From an uncultured Fidelibacterota bacterium (lineage in GTDB: Bacteria; Fidelibacterota; Marinisomatia; Marinisomatales; TCS55), in NCBI GenBank assembly GCA_902581045.1, contig CACHMU010000002.1:1-64000 (forward strand): 64,000 nucleotides of DNA. The letters run 5' to 3'. The notes under the pieces are model-generated. The model searched no databases and was not told the origin of the DNA. It was given only the letters and a program-made list of their open reading frames with translations. The position numbers and the translations under genes are program-made. Within the stretch, counting starts at the first letter, position 1, and each line of letters opens with the position of its first letter. Positions 28,496 through 38,211 of the stretch are shown here, piece by piece.

Positions 28496-29088
28496 TATTT
28501 TTGGCGACTACTACCAAAAGTAAATGTTACATTTATTGTTGTCCCATCATAGCTTCGACGCCCATCAATTGATCTGCCTAAAGGTAAAAATTCATATCCA
28601 ATAGATGGGGAGATAATTGCACCACTCATTTGTAAAAAAGCCACACCAATAACAATTTGGCCACCATAAGAAGTATAGCTAGGTGCCCCATCCCACCTGT
28701 CTTTAAATCGTCTGGCATCTCCATCTCCATCAATCGCGAAATTTGGCCCCAATTTAAACTCAATAAAAGGTGAAAAATTGTTAGCGATCTTCCCCTCAAA
28801 TGGTAAGTATCTAATTTTAGCATATATAGGAAACATAATTAAAGCTTTGTCTCCTACGTTAAATGAATTGCCGGTATAAGGGTTATAAACTGGGAGCTCC
28901 TCTTCATTTTTTATATCGATAAATCTTAATTCAAAACCATAAAACATATTATCATCTAATCGCCAGTCTCCTGCGAAGTGAAAACCTGATCCCCACGTTC
29001 CTGTTCCAAAGCCAAGCCCGCGTTTGAACTGAGAAAAAAGTGGTGAGCATACGTTTATTAAAAATATAATCGTGATTATTTTTTTCAT
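28495..29088 (-). CDS. Small outer-membrane beta-barrel protein
   Basis: A 197-residue exported protein with a signal peptide (IITIIFLINVCSPLFS, about residues 3-19) followed by eight to ten amphipathic strands. FGTGTWGSGFHFAGDWRLDD, GFELRFIDI, MFPIYAKIRYLPF, FIEFKLGPNFAID and a closing INVTFTFGSSRQK suggest an eight-stranded OmpW/OmpA-type barrel. No specific function can be assigned. It overlaps the ferredoxin gene by four bases and rsmE by one. Confidence 0.75.
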   Translation of the reverse strand: MKKIITIIFLINVCSPLFSQFKRGLGFGTGTWGSGFHFAGDWRLDDNMFYGFELRFIDIKNEEELPVYNPYTGNSFNVGDKALIMFPIYAKIRYLPFEGKIANNFSPFIEFKLGPNFAIDGDGDARRFKDRWDGAPSYTSYGGQIVIGVAFLQMSGAIISPSIGYEFLPLGRSIDGRRSYDGTTINVTFTFGSSRQK

Positions 29089-29447
29089 TCTAAAATATAG
29101 TCCTTTTTTCTAATACTATCTATTTCTTGCCAAGTTTGTTCTGTAGACACTAATCTTTCAACAATTTTATCATTCAGAACAGATGCCTCAAAAATTTCAT
29201 CTACATCAGAAAGTTTAAAATTAGTATACCATACACCTAATGGATAAATAACAATAGCTGGTCCCATTTCACAAACATCAAGGCAACCACTTTTATTTGC
29301 ACGCACTTTTCCCTTCAATGCGTGTTTGTTAATTAATTCTACAAAGCGCATTCTAATTTCTTTGCCACCTACGCTACTACAGTCACCTTTAGTACTGCAA
29401 TCAGATCTTTCATTTATACAAATAAAAATATGTTTATTATATTTCAA
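29085..29447 (-). CDS. Thioredoxin-like [2Fe-2S] ferredoxin
   Basis: A 120-residue protein of the (2Fe-2S) ferredoxin family with a thioredoxin-like fold, related to the NuoE C-terminal domain and to Shethna-type ferredoxins. Probable cluster ligands are Cys in FICINERSDC, and the pair in KSGCLDVCEMGPAIVIYP; KGDCSS adds a further cysteine. It is a cytosolic electron carrier whose partner is not apparent, although the DoxX gene lies 16 bases upstream. The frame ends at the OMP start with a four-base overlap. Confidence 0.88.
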   Translation of the reverse strand: MKYNKHIFICINERSDCSTKGDCSSVGGKEIRMRFVELINKHALKGKVRANKSGCLDVCEMGPAIVIYPLGVWYTNFKLSDVDEIFEASVLNDKIVERLVSTEQTWQEIDSIRKKDYILE

Positions 29448-29463
29448 AATATGCTCTAGAAGA

Positions 29464-29904
29464 TTACGAATTATTATTGGAAAAAAATATTTTATCCAAA
29501 CTATATTTACCTGGACCTAATAGAAAGATAGCTAAAAAAATAGAAAAATAAAGCCACGCCTTCTCAGGGCTACCGGTTGTAGTGATATGTTTTAATGCAG
29601 CTATGAGCATGGTAAACAAAGCCAAAAAAGATGCTGGCCTAGTAAATAAACCTATTAAAATTAATATGGCACATATAGATTCAGAAAAGGCTGCAAAAAA
29701 ACCAAAAAATGGATTTGCAAAATCTAAAAATCCACCAAAATATTTTGTAAAGGCATCTCCAAGATTTTCCCACTTAGAAGGATTAGTGATTTTACTCCAG
29801 CCATGATCTACAATAAAATAATATGCTGGGAGTATTCTTAATGCAAGTAATCCTAAATCATTTGAATTAGGATTTTTCTCAAGAAAACTAATTATATTTT
29901 TCAT
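29464..29904 (-). CDS. DoxX-family membrane protein
   Basis: A 146-residue inner-membrane protein with four hydrophobic segments. It shows LRILPAYYFIVDHGWSKI, a GLFTRPASFLALFTMLIA segment and GPGKYSLDKIFF at the end, all typical of DoxX/TQO-small-subunit-like proteins, several of which take part in quinone-linked thiol or sulfur redox reactions. The adjacent ferredoxin could be a redox partner, which is inference. It overlaps the small membrane protein gene by four bases. Confidence 0.87.
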   Translation of the reverse strand: MKNIISFLEKNPNSNDLGLLALRILPAYYFIVDHGWSKITNPSKWENLGDAFTKYFGGFLDFANPFFGFFAAFSESICAILILIGLFTRPASFLALFTMLIAALKHITTTGSPEKAWLYFSIFLAIFLLGPGKYSLDKIFFSNNNS

Positions 29905-30074
29905 GATTCATTTTCCTTCTCTATATCTTCATAATCAGCATCAGTAATATCAAGATTCTTATACTCTTCTTTTTCTTTTTTCCTATTAATACCAAAATTT
30001 GATAGAAATTTGGTATCTTTAAATAAGTAATAAGCCAAATAACCGATTGCAAAGTATACTATTATCTTAATCAA
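29901..30074 (-). CDS. Small single-pass membrane protein, unknown function
   Basis: A short protein with one transmembrane helix (LIKIIVYFAIGYLAYYLF) and an acidic, lysine-rich cytoplasmic tail ending EDIEKENES. No ATG is available. A TTG at 30117-30119 gives 72 residues but overlaps the kinase gene by 41 bases; the TTG at 30072-30074 gives 57 residues and starts 4 bases after the kinase stop, so I prefer it. Its stop overlaps the DoxX start by four bases. Similar tiny tail-rich proteins (DUF4834-like) occur in Bacteroidetes, but I cannot confirm membership. Confidence 0.6.
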   Translation of the reverse strand: MIKIIVYFAIGYLAYYLFKDTKFLSNFGINRKKEKEEYKNLDITDADYEDIEKENES

Positions 30075-30078
30075 AAGA

Positions 30079-30720
30079 CTATAGACCAGAAATAGGATTA
30101 AAAAATTTGGTACCAGCAACAGGCTTTCTAATATAATTAATCATCTCTTCAAGATCTTCATTATTATTTACAAAATCAATGTTATTTGTATTTATTATGA
30201 CTAATGGTGTATCCTGATATCGAAAGAAATATTCATTATATACTTGGTTAAGTGCATCAAGATAGTCTTCAGAAAGATTTTTTTCAAATTCTCTACCTCT
30301 TCTAGAAATATTTTTCATCAAAGTATCAGTATCAGCCTGCAAAAAAATAACTAAATCAGGATGTATAACATTTTTTTCCATCATATTTGCTACCGTATCA
30401 TAAAGAGACATTTCTTTTTCACTAAGATTTAAAGAAGCAAATAGTCGATCTTTGACAAACATATAATCCGTAATAACCAGGTTTTGGAACATATCAATTT
30501 GCCTAAGGTCTTGCTGCTGTTGATATCTTTGGAGTAAAAACCATAATTGTGTTTGGAAAGCGTGTCTTTCAGGATCATCATAAAAATCAGATAAAAACGG
30601 ATTTCCTTCAAAGCTCTCTAGGACTAACTTGGCTCCCAGTTTTTCAGATAACAAATTGGCAAGGCTTGTTTTACCTACACCAATTGTACCTTCTATTGCG
30701 ACATAATACAAATTTCTCAT
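30079..30720 (-). CDS. Deoxynucleoside kinase (dAdo/dCyd/dGuo kinase family)
   Basis: A 213-residue cytosolic kinase that phosphorylates salvaged deoxynucleosides. P-loop GTIGVGKT (residues 11-18), QTQLWFLLQRYQQQQDL, VITDYMFVKDRLFASLNL and the LID region ISRRGREFEKN. The family typically has the ERS/DR motif after the P-loop; DR in VKDRLFA is seen. Base specificity is not readable. It overlaps folK by four bases, a pairing common in Bacteroidetes-like genomes. Confidence 0.92.
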   Translation of the reverse strand: MRNLYYVAIEGTIGVGKTSLANLLSEKLGAKLVLESFEGNPFLSDFYDDPERHAFQTQLWFLLQRYQQQQDLRQIDMFQNLVITDYMFVKDRLFASLNLSEKEMSLYDTVANMMEKNVIHPDLVIFLQADTDTLMKNISRRGREFEKNLSEDYLDALNQVYNEYFFRYQDTPLVIINTNNIDFVNNNEDLEEMINYIRKPVAGTKFFNPISGL

Positions 30721-31223
30721 GCTGTTTTTTCCAATTTATAATCCATTACATTTGAAGTATCAGGGCAAATTTTTAATAAGTCCGAAACAGTACGTCCAAA
30801 ATCTTGTACCATGAAGTCCGGAGCAATTTCATTCCAAGGAACAAGGACAAACTTACGAGTAATTAAATCAGGATGTGGAATCTTTAAATGATCTAAATCA
30901 ATTGATTTTGTTGCATAAGCCAAAATGTCTAAATCAATTACTCTCGGATCATTTTTTTTATGATTGCTTGATCGACCCAGCATTAATTCAACACCCTGGC
31001 AAACCTGGAGCATAATCTCAGGATCTAAACTAGTTTTTAATTCAACAACGGTATTCAAAAATTTGGGCTGTTGAAGATTGTACAATGGATCTGTTTCATA
31101 TATTGAAGCTGTACGCATAACTTTAATATCATCACGTACATCAAGCGCTGCAATTGCTGAAAAAATATTTGTCTCTCTATCTCCAATATTTGAACCAATT
31201 CCAAGATAAATTAATTCAGACAT
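30717..31223 (-). CDS. folK: 2-amino-4-hydroxy-6-hydroxymethyldihydropteridine diphosphokinase
   Basis: A 168-residue folate-pathway kinase (HPPK) that adds pyrophosphate to 6-hydroxymethyl-dihydropterin. It has IYLGIGSNIGDRETNI, YETDPLYNLQQPKFLN, the metal-binding DPRVIDLDILAY and PHPDLITRKFVLVPW. It directly follows folB with an 8-base overlap, consistent with consecutive pathway steps. Confidence 0.95.
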   Translation of the reverse strand: MSELIYLGIGSNIGDRETNIFSAIAALDVRDDIKVMRTASIYETDPLYNLQQPKFLNTVVELKTSLDPEIMLQVCQGVELMLGRSSNHKKNDPRVIDLDILAYATKSIDLDHLKIPHPDLITRKFVLVPWNEIAPDFMVQDFGRTVSDLLKICPDTSNVMDYKLEKTA

Positions 31224-31584
31224 AATCTTCTTTTTTTCGCTCTAATTCAACTTCAACAGTATCTAAAACCCCTTTAACTGGCGCATGAGGTTTACGGACA
31301 CGAACTAAAAGAGAATTAATTGGGAAATTATCCAATACATCCACAGCTATAGAATTTGCCAATGCTTCAATAAGATAAAACTTATCTTTTTTAATACATG
31401 AATCTACAATTTTATAAATTTTTTCGTAATCAACAGTATCGTTTAAATCATCTGAATCACATGATTTTTTTAAAGAAAGCTCCATTTCTAAATCAACTTC
31501 AAAGCGACCTCCAAGATGTTTTTCAGATTCACTTACTCCATGAAACCCATAAAACTGCATATTTTTTAAACGAATTATATCCAT
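31216..31584 (-). CDS. folB: Dihydroneopterin aldolase
   Basis: A 122-residue enzyme making 6-hydroxymethyl-dihydropterin and glycolaldehyde from dihydroneopterin. The N-terminus IIRLKNMQFYGFHGVSESEK carries the active-site tyrosine/glutamate, with LNDTVDYEKIYKIV, YLIEALANSIA and VRVRKPHAPVKG after it. It is the first gene of the nine-gene leftward run that reaches the HIT gene; every junction in that run is an overlap or under 20 bases. Confidence 0.95.
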   Translation of the reverse strand: MDIIRLKNMQFYGFHGVSESEKHLGGRFEVDLEMELSLKKSCDSDDLNDTVDYEKIYKIVDSCIKKDKFYLIEALANSIAVDVLDNFPINSLLVRVRKPHAPVKGVLDTVEVELERKKEDYV

Positions 31585-31643
31585 ATGAAAAAGAATTTAA
31601 TTGGTGAAATCTCCTTTAGTCAAGATGATGGGAAAATTGCTTT

Positions 31644-32492
31644 TTATTTTTTTGAATTTAAAGAAATTATAAAACCATTGTAATTATTATCAGGAAGTTC
31701 AGTTGGAAGCTTATAATCAAAGTTTGTCAAAATAGAATATATTGAAGGATCACCATTTTTAACTTTCTCCAAAGTATTTAATTTCCATTCATGCTTGATT
31801 TCTTCAAATCTTCCTGGATATGCTTGTGCTCCTAAAATACTCGTTAGCGACCAATAAGTGTATTCAGTAATCATACAACTATAATCACAGGTTTTATCAT
31901 CATAAGAGTACCATGCACCTGTTGGATATTTTGAAGGAACAGTTATAAAATAACCGCCTCTTGCATTATCCATAGCTTTCGCAACTTCCGATCCTTTACT
32001 TTCTCCAAATATTTTTGGATATACTTTTGCATATCCCTCATGTGTTATCAAATGGAGTACTTCTTCTAATGAAGCATCAAAACGAAAATTATTAGTATTT
32101 TTATTAAAAGAAGGTATTGTTTCATCATCCCAAAGACCTTGAATATGCCCATGATCAGGTATTTTATAATTAGAAGTTTCTGCTTCTAATTCAGTTTCAA
32201 ACATAATTAACGTAGCATTTACGGATGTTAACTTATCAACTACAGCCTGATTATCAACTTTTCCATCTTCATTGTTATCTAAATACTGAGCCATAATTTT
32301 TGCTGCATGAATTATTTTCTCATCTTTCACTTTTTCGGAAGCTAAAATAGTTATTCCAAAAATATTTATTTTCTTTGGAAAATCTTTTAAATCATCTGAG
32401 CTTTGTTTTTCTTTACATCCTGATACACTAAAGAAAAATAATAGCAATAAAAAAAGTGATTTAGATAAATATTTTTTAAACAAAATTGACAT
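31644..32492 (-). CDS. Lipoprotein with EF-hand-like loop and putative metal site, unknown function
   Basis: A 282-residue lipoprotein: hydrophobic residues 10-22 and lipobox VSGC (cysteine 26). The mature chain has a KIMAQYLDNNEDGKVDNQAV block whose DNNEDGKVD loop resembles an EF-hand calcium loop, then MFETEL, and SLEEVLHLITHEGYAKVYP, in which H-x-x-x-H-E with upstream E could bind metal like a short peptidase motif but is not HExxH. TGAWYSYDDKTCDYSC and ITEYTYWSLTSILGAQ follow. I recall uncharacterised secreted proteins with the same AQYLDN-x-x-DG-x-x-D block, but no function. It stands alone between folB and the groEL terminator. Confidence 0.6.
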   Translation of the reverse strand: MSILFKKYLSKSLFLLLLFFFSVSGCKEKQSSDDLKDFPKKINIFGITILASEKVKDEKIIHAAKIMAQYLDNNEDGKVDNQAVVDKLTSVNATLIMFETELEAETSNYKIPDHGHIQGLWDDETIPSFNKNTNNFRFDASLEEVLHLITHEGYAKVYPKIFGESKGSEVAKAMDNARGGYFITVPSKYPTGAWYSYDDKTCDYSCMITEYTYWSLTSILGAQAYPGRFEEIKHEWKLNTLEKVKNGDPSIYSILTNFDYKLPTELPDNNYNGFIISLNSKK

Positions 32493-32578
32493 AATATAGA
32501 TTGAATAAATAAATAATTATACAAAAGTAAATTTTCAAATTTTTTTATCCTAAACAAAGTTGAAAAACTTTATAATTC

Positions 32579-32614
32579 AAAAAAAAACCCACTATTATAT
32601 AAAATAGCGGGTTT
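32579..32614 (-). terminator. Rho-independent terminator after groEL
   Basis: Arms at 32585-32596 and 32603-32614 pair as AAACCC-x-CTATT with AATAG-x-GGGTTT around a 6-base loop. On the minus strand the hairpin is followed by a run of nine T residues (A residues at 32579-32587 on the plus strand). It lies 32 bases after the groEL stop. Confidence 0.85.
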
Positions 32615-32646
32615 TCTTATAAGCTAATAAAAAAGCTAACGTATGA

Positions 32647-34287
<1,641 letters not shown>

Positions 34288-34294
34288 TTACTCC

Positions 34295-34585
34295 TTAAAG
34301 CACGGCGAGAATATCACTCTCGCGCATAATTAAATATTCGGTTCCTTCAAATGAGAATTCGGTACCACTATATTTTCCATAAAGTATTCTATCCCCTTTT
34401 TTAACTTCCATTGCTACAGTTTTACCTGAATCTGAAACTTTACCTGGACCAGCAGCAACAATAGTACCTTGTTGCGGTTTCTCCTGAGCAGTATCTGGCA
34501 AAATGATGCCTCCTGAGGACACATCTTCAGCCGGAGCAGGCTCTACAACAACACGATCTGACAAAGGTTTTACTTTAAGTGCCAT
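34295..34585 (-). CDS. groS: Co-chaperonin GroES
   Basis: A 96-residue Hsp10 subunit. It has [20 protein letters not shown], the mobile loop with [14 protein letters not shown], and [14 protein letters not shown]. The seven-subunit lid caps GroEL. An AGGAG ribosome site precedes the ATG. Expression is probably heat-regulated through the CIRCE operator about 105 bases upstream. Confidence 0.97.
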   Translation of the reverse strand: MALKVKPLSDRVVVEPAPAEDVSSGGIILPDTAQEKPQQGTIVAAGPGKVSDSGKTVAMEVKKGDRILYGKYSGTEFSFEGTEYLIMRESDILAVL

Positions 34586-34655
34586 TTTGTATTCTCCTGT
34601 TTTAATTTATCTTTAGTTTTTATAATTAAATTCTAATTTGCAATATGCAGCGCGG

Positions 34656-34684
34656 AATTTAGATGCAAAGACTTGCAAATTCAA
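34656..34684 (-). promoter_or_regulatory. Possible sigma-70-type promoter of groES-groEL
   Basis: On the minus strand TTGAAT (34679-34684) and TAAATT (34656-34661) are separated by 17 bases, a weak -35/-10 pair placed just downstream of the CIRCE element and giving a leader of about 65 bases. The -10 matches consensus at four of six positions, so the exact position is tentative. Confidence 0.3.
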
Positions 34685-34690
34685 TGATTT

Positions 34691-34717
34691 TTAGCAGTCT
34701 TTGAATAAGAGTGCTAA
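34691..34717. promoter_or_regulatory. CIRCE operator (HrcA site) upstream of groES
   Basis: TTAGCAGTC, a 9-base spacer and GAGTGCTAA. The consensus is TTAGCACTC-N9-GAGTGCTAA, so only the seventh base of the left arm deviates. It lies about 105 bases upstream of the groES ATG, in the only gap before the operon. HrcA repression of groE is established for this element; hrcA itself is not in the window. Confidence 0.9.
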
Positions 34718-34741
34718 GTATGGTTTTATATAATATTCTTA

Positions 34742-35179
34742 TTATTCGCCAGTACTTCCAAACCCTCCCTCTCCTCTAGTGCTTTCAGAAAGCTTATCAA
34801 CGAGTTTGAAATGAATAGGTGAACCGTCCATAGCTACTAATTGAAACAGTCTTTGTCCAGGGCTGACAGTATAAGATTGTTTTTTAATATTATCAACAAC
34901 GGCCATTATTTCACCTCGATATCCACCATCAATAAGTCCAATAGAATTACACAATCTTAAAGGTGTTTTTGCAATACTAGATCTTGGCATAAGAAGATAA
35001 GGACGTCCATCATCTGTTTCGCAGGCTATCTGCAGGTGGATAAATGTTGTTTCATCAGGCTCAATAGTTTGTTTATCAATAACATATAGATCAAGCCCAG
35101 CATCACCATCATGAAAATGTCCGTGATCTTGATATATTTTTTTTACCTCACTATTAAAAGGTCTGATATTTAAATTCAT
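34742..35179 (-). CDS. dut: dUTP diphosphatase
   Basis: A 145-residue trimeric dUTPase that converts dUTP to dUMP and pyrophosphate, keeping uracil out of DNA. All five motifs are seen: GDAGLDLY, PRSS, GLIDGGYRGEI, PGQRLFQLV and the C-terminal RGEGGFGSTGE that closes the active site. It is leftward with a 54-base gap behind it to the DUF423 gene, and is followed by the groE regulatory region. Confidence 0.96.
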   Translation of the reverse strand: MNLNIRPFNSEVKKIYQDHGHFHDGDAGLDLYVIDKQTIEPDETTFIHLQIACETDDGRPYLLMPRSSIAKTPLRLCNSIGLIDGGYRGEIMAVVDNIKKQSYTVSPGQRLFQLVAMDGSPIHFKLVDKLSESTRGEGGFGSTGE

Positions 35180-35233
35180 TTACAATTGGTCTCTTTTATT
35201 TATTATAGTCTCTAATTTATTTATAATCATTTA

Positions 35234-35599
35234 TTATAACGCACGCATCTTTATTATAAATAGTACCCATCCAGCAATAAAAGATAAACCGCCAATTGGA
35301 GTTATGGCCCCAAGCCAACGATAGCCAGTTAGTACTAACGAATAAAGACTACCTGAGAAGACAAAAATACCTAAAACCAACAAAATCGCAGGTAAGCGAA
35401 TTAAATTTTCATCATAATTAAGACCTACTACACCTAAAATAATAATTGCTAAAGCATGATACATATGATAGCGGACTCCCGTTTCAAATATCGCAAGATC
35501 TTCAGGAGGCAGTTTACTTTTTAGAATATGTGCTCCAAAGGCACCAAGTATCACTGCTATTATTGCTAAAAAGGCTCCGATTATAATCCAATTTTTCAC
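35234..35599 (-). CDS. DUF423-family small membrane protein
   Basis: A 121-residue protein with four hydrophobic helices. The N-terminal AIIAVILGAFGAHILK and RYHMYHALAIIILG with a following GSLYSLVLTGYRWLGAITPIGG are typical of the DUF423/YgdD family, whose role is unknown. The start lies 2 bases after the MscS-channel stop, so they are probably co-transcribed. Confidence 0.9.
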   Translation of the reverse strand: MKNWIIIGAFLAIIAVILGAFGAHILKSKLPPEDLAIFETGVRYHMYHALAIIILGVVGLNYDENLIRLPAILLVLGIFVFSGSLYSLVLTGYRWLGAITPIGGLSFIAGWVLFIIKMRAL

Positions 35600-35601
35600 A
35601 A

Positions 35602-36642
35602 CTAATCATTCTTATTTATTATTGTACGAATTGGGAATGGGATTTCAATTTTTTCACTTATATAACGCTTATGTAATCTCCGAATAAATTCATCAATAAT
35701 CGGATGTTGATCTCCATACTTTTCACCGCTAAAATATACTTTTAAATCTATACTTGATGGCCCAAATTGAAAACAACGGACAACTGGAGAAGAATCTTTT
35801 TTTGCACCGTCAACATCTTTAATAACGCTATTAGCGACATCTTCAGTCACTGAAATAACATGATCCAAATCACTATCATAAGATATACCTACTGGAACTC
35901 GGATTGAAAAACTCGGATCACCTTTATCGTAATTCTTTACTATTGCTGCAGATATTTTTGCATTTGGAACAGTTACAACATTATTTGTTCGCTCCATGAG
36001 TGTAGTATGCCTCCAAGTGATATTCTGAATATATCCCATATAGCCAGTATCTAGCTCAACAAAATCACCAGGCTTTACTTTTTGAGAAAGCAAAATATGT
36101 AACCCCGCAAAAAAATCAGACAAAGTATCCTTTAAAGCAAGTGATACAGCTAAGCCTCCAACTCCTAAAGCAGTCAGTAATGGAGTAATAGATATACCTA
36201 ATGATTGTAATATCACCAAAACCCCTACTGATACAATTACTATTCTAGCTAAATTAACAAAAATTGTTGTAGAGGGAAGATTTGTGCCTTGTCTCTCTGC
36301 CCAAAAATTCAGCAATCCTACACCCACTTTTGAAGCAGCCAAAGTAACAGATAGAATTAAAATGGAAATAATAATCTTACTTACATACTCATGGTAAGAA
36401 TCAGTTAAAAATGGTAAATCACTTGAAGCTATATTTAATGCAACTAAAAAGAACCATAAAACTATGTGTGACTCAATGGCTTGAAAAATAACATCATCAC
36501 CTTTCCATTCAGTACTTTCAGTAAATTTTTTTAACCTTTGATGGATAAATCGCTTAAATATCCATCCCAGAACTATTCCAATTATTATTGCTGAAATAGG
36601 CATCAAATATGCATCAAAATAATCTATAATTAATTTTTCCAT
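35602..36642 (-). CDS. Mechanosensitive ion channel, MscS family
   Basis: A 346-residue inner-membrane channel that releases solutes on hypo-osmotic shock. Four hydrophobic segments occupy about residues 10-30, 60-80, 85-110 and 130-155; the pore-lining helix and signature run through LGVGGLAVSLALKDTLSDFF, followed by HILLSQKVKPGDFVEL and a beta domain with PNAKISAAIVKNYDK. The short N-terminus fits the small MscS class. A 27-base gap separates it from the YwqK-type gene. Confidence 0.93.
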   Translation of the reverse strand: MEKLIIDYFDAYLMPISAIIIGIVLGWIFKRFIHQRLKKFTESTEWKGDDVIFQAIESHIVLWFFLVALNIASSDLPFLTDSYHEYVSKIIISILILSVTLAASKVGVGLLNFWAERQGTNLPSTTIFVNLARIVIVSVGVLVILQSLGISITPLLTALGVGGLAVSLALKDTLSDFFAGLHILLSQKVKPGDFVELDTGYMGYIQNITWRHTTLMERTNNVVTVPNAKISAAIVKNYDKGDPSFSIRVPVGISYDSDLDHVISVTEDVANSVIKDVDGAKKDSSPVVRCFQFGPSSIDLKVYFSGEKYGDQHPIIDEFIRRLHKRYISEKIEIPFPIRTIINKND

Positions 36643-36669
36643 ATATAAAATTACATCGTTTATTGATTG

Positions 36670-38196
36670 TTATTCATTTGTTTCATATTCTATTTTATGA
36701 GAGACAATCATTCTTCCATTGTCATACAAATTTATTTTAGTTGGATTCCTCTGATCATCAAACCACCATTCAATGCCATGTTTTTTTGTCCCTTTATAGA
36801 TGCACTCGTATTTAATATTTCCTGAAATAAAATAGTCACTATCTGTTCGAGTCCCAGAGATAAATAATTCATTTGTTTCTTCAACACCGTTATAATTCCA
36901 CTTACGCTCATAAAGTGTCAAACCATCATCAATAGTCATTATCCGCTTGAACCGTTCATTGTCATGATACTCAAATCTCGCAATTTCATCTCCTTTCTTA
37001 TAATACGATTCACGCTTCAAAATGTTTGACAATGAATAAACTTGCATTAATCCATTTAATAAACCATCTTTGTATGTATATAAAGATGCTGGCGATCCAT
37101 TCGAATACCATCTTTTTATTTTACCATGTAACTGATCTGACAAGTATGAACCTATTTCTTCCATATTGCCACTTGGAGCCCAAATCTCATAATTACCCAT
37201 TTTTTCACCTGCACTATATGTAGTTTTTTCTTTTAATTGTCCAGAAACATAGTATATTGATTCCACGCCATCTAGTTTATCTAATCTAAAATTCGCAGAT
37301 CTTGTTATTTCACCATTATCGGAATATATCACCAAAGGTCCATTTAAATATCCGTTAGAAAATGTTTTAATTGAATCTATACTTGCATCCTCTGCCCACC
37401 ATTCCCATCTACCCTCGCGATTAGCATTAAGATATTTTCCAGCAATTGCCTGCTCACCATTTTGATGATAAACTTCATATAAACCATTACGGAGTCCTTT
37501 TGAAAAGGTTATTAATGAATCCAACTTTTTTCCTGATCTAAACCACTTCCATTCTCCACTCTGAAGATCGTCTTCAAAGGCGCCAGATAAAGTTAATTCA
37601 CCACTATTCCAAATTTTAAAATCTCCAGATTTTATACCTTGTTTATAATTAATCAATCTTGAATTTGATTTATCCTCTAATTTCCATATCCATTGTTCAT
37701 TAGGGATATCATCTAAATATGAGCCAGAAACTTTTAAAACACCTCCAGGATAATATTCGGTAAACTTTCCATTAAGTTTTCCATTAAGATATTTTTGTCG
37801 AATTATTAATTCTCCATTATTAAAAATTTTGCTCCATCCATTTAATAAATTTCTATCATAGGAATGAATAGAATCAATCATGCCACTAACATTTCTCCAT
37901 GTCCATTTCCCAATTTTTTCTCCGTAACTATATCTACCTTTAACGTTTATTTGTCCATTAAGGTGGTATTGAAAAAAATTACCATGCATTTTTTTATCAG
38001 CAAAAGTTACTTCAGATAAGATTTTGCCATCTTGATAATAATTAATTCTTTTAATGAGCTTAAAGGAGTCTCCCTCTTCTTTTATCACATCAACAGTCTT
38101 TTCCTGATTGTTAGGATAACGATCACTAACTCTAATAGTTGGCACGCATGATGATAATAACAAACCAAAATAGATTATATAATATCTATACATCAT
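36670..38196 (-). CDS. Lipoprotein of YwqK/MORN-like repeats
   Basis: A 508-residue exported lipoprotein: hydrophobic residues 4-15, lipobox LLSSC (cysteine 17). From about residue 50 to 450 it is made of about fifteen short beta-hairpin repeats of the form G-x-Y-x-x-G-x-x-x-G-x-W-x-W or NG-x-x-x-x-Y-x-x-x-G, the MORN/YwqK type. Longer units containing (I/L)DS(I/L)-x-(S/T)(Y/F) recur three times (SGMIDSIHSY, KKLDSLITF, ASIDSIKTF). In bacteria such arrays are thought to be surface or envelope scaffolds; the YwqK 'antitoxin' label has little bearing here. It is divergent from pntAA, sharing a symmetric 12-base repeat. Confidence 0.82.
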   Translation of the reverse strand: MMYRYYIIYFGLLLSSCVPTIRVSDRYPNNQEKTVDVIKEEGDSFKLIKRINYYQDGKILSEVTFADKKMHGNFFQYHLNGQINVKGRYSYGEKIGKWTWRNVSGMIDSIHSYDRNLLNGWSKIFNNGELIIRQKYLNGKLNGKFTEYYPGGVLKVSGSYLDDIPNEQWIWKLEDKSNSRLINYKQGIKSGDFKIWNSGELTLSGAFEDDLQSGEWKWFRSGKKLDSLITFSKGLRNGLYEVYHQNGEQAIAGKYLNANREGRWEWWAEDASIDSIKTFSNGYLNGPLVIYSDNGEITRSANFRLDKLDGVESIYYVSGQLKEKTTYSAGEKMGNYEIWAPSGNMEEIGSYLSDQLHGKIKRWYSNGSPASLYTYKDGLLNGLMQVYSLSNILKRESYYKKGDEIARFEYHDNERFKRIMTIDDGLTLYERKWNYNGVEETNELFISGTRTDSDYFISGNIKYECIYKGTKKHGIEWWFDDQRNPTKINLYDNGRMIVSHKIEYETNE

Positions 38197-38211
38197 CTAA
38201 AATTACTTATG

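Noticed and set aside
28626-28823. 65-codon open frame inside the small outer-membrane protein gene
   Set aside because: Same strand, different frame, no ribosome site and no motif; the outer-membrane protein frame has a signal peptide and fits operon overlaps.
36670-38196. Toxin-antitoxin antitoxin label for the YwqK-repeat protein
   Set aside because: It is a 508-residue lipoprotein with no adjacent toxin gene; the repeat is a general scaffold fold.
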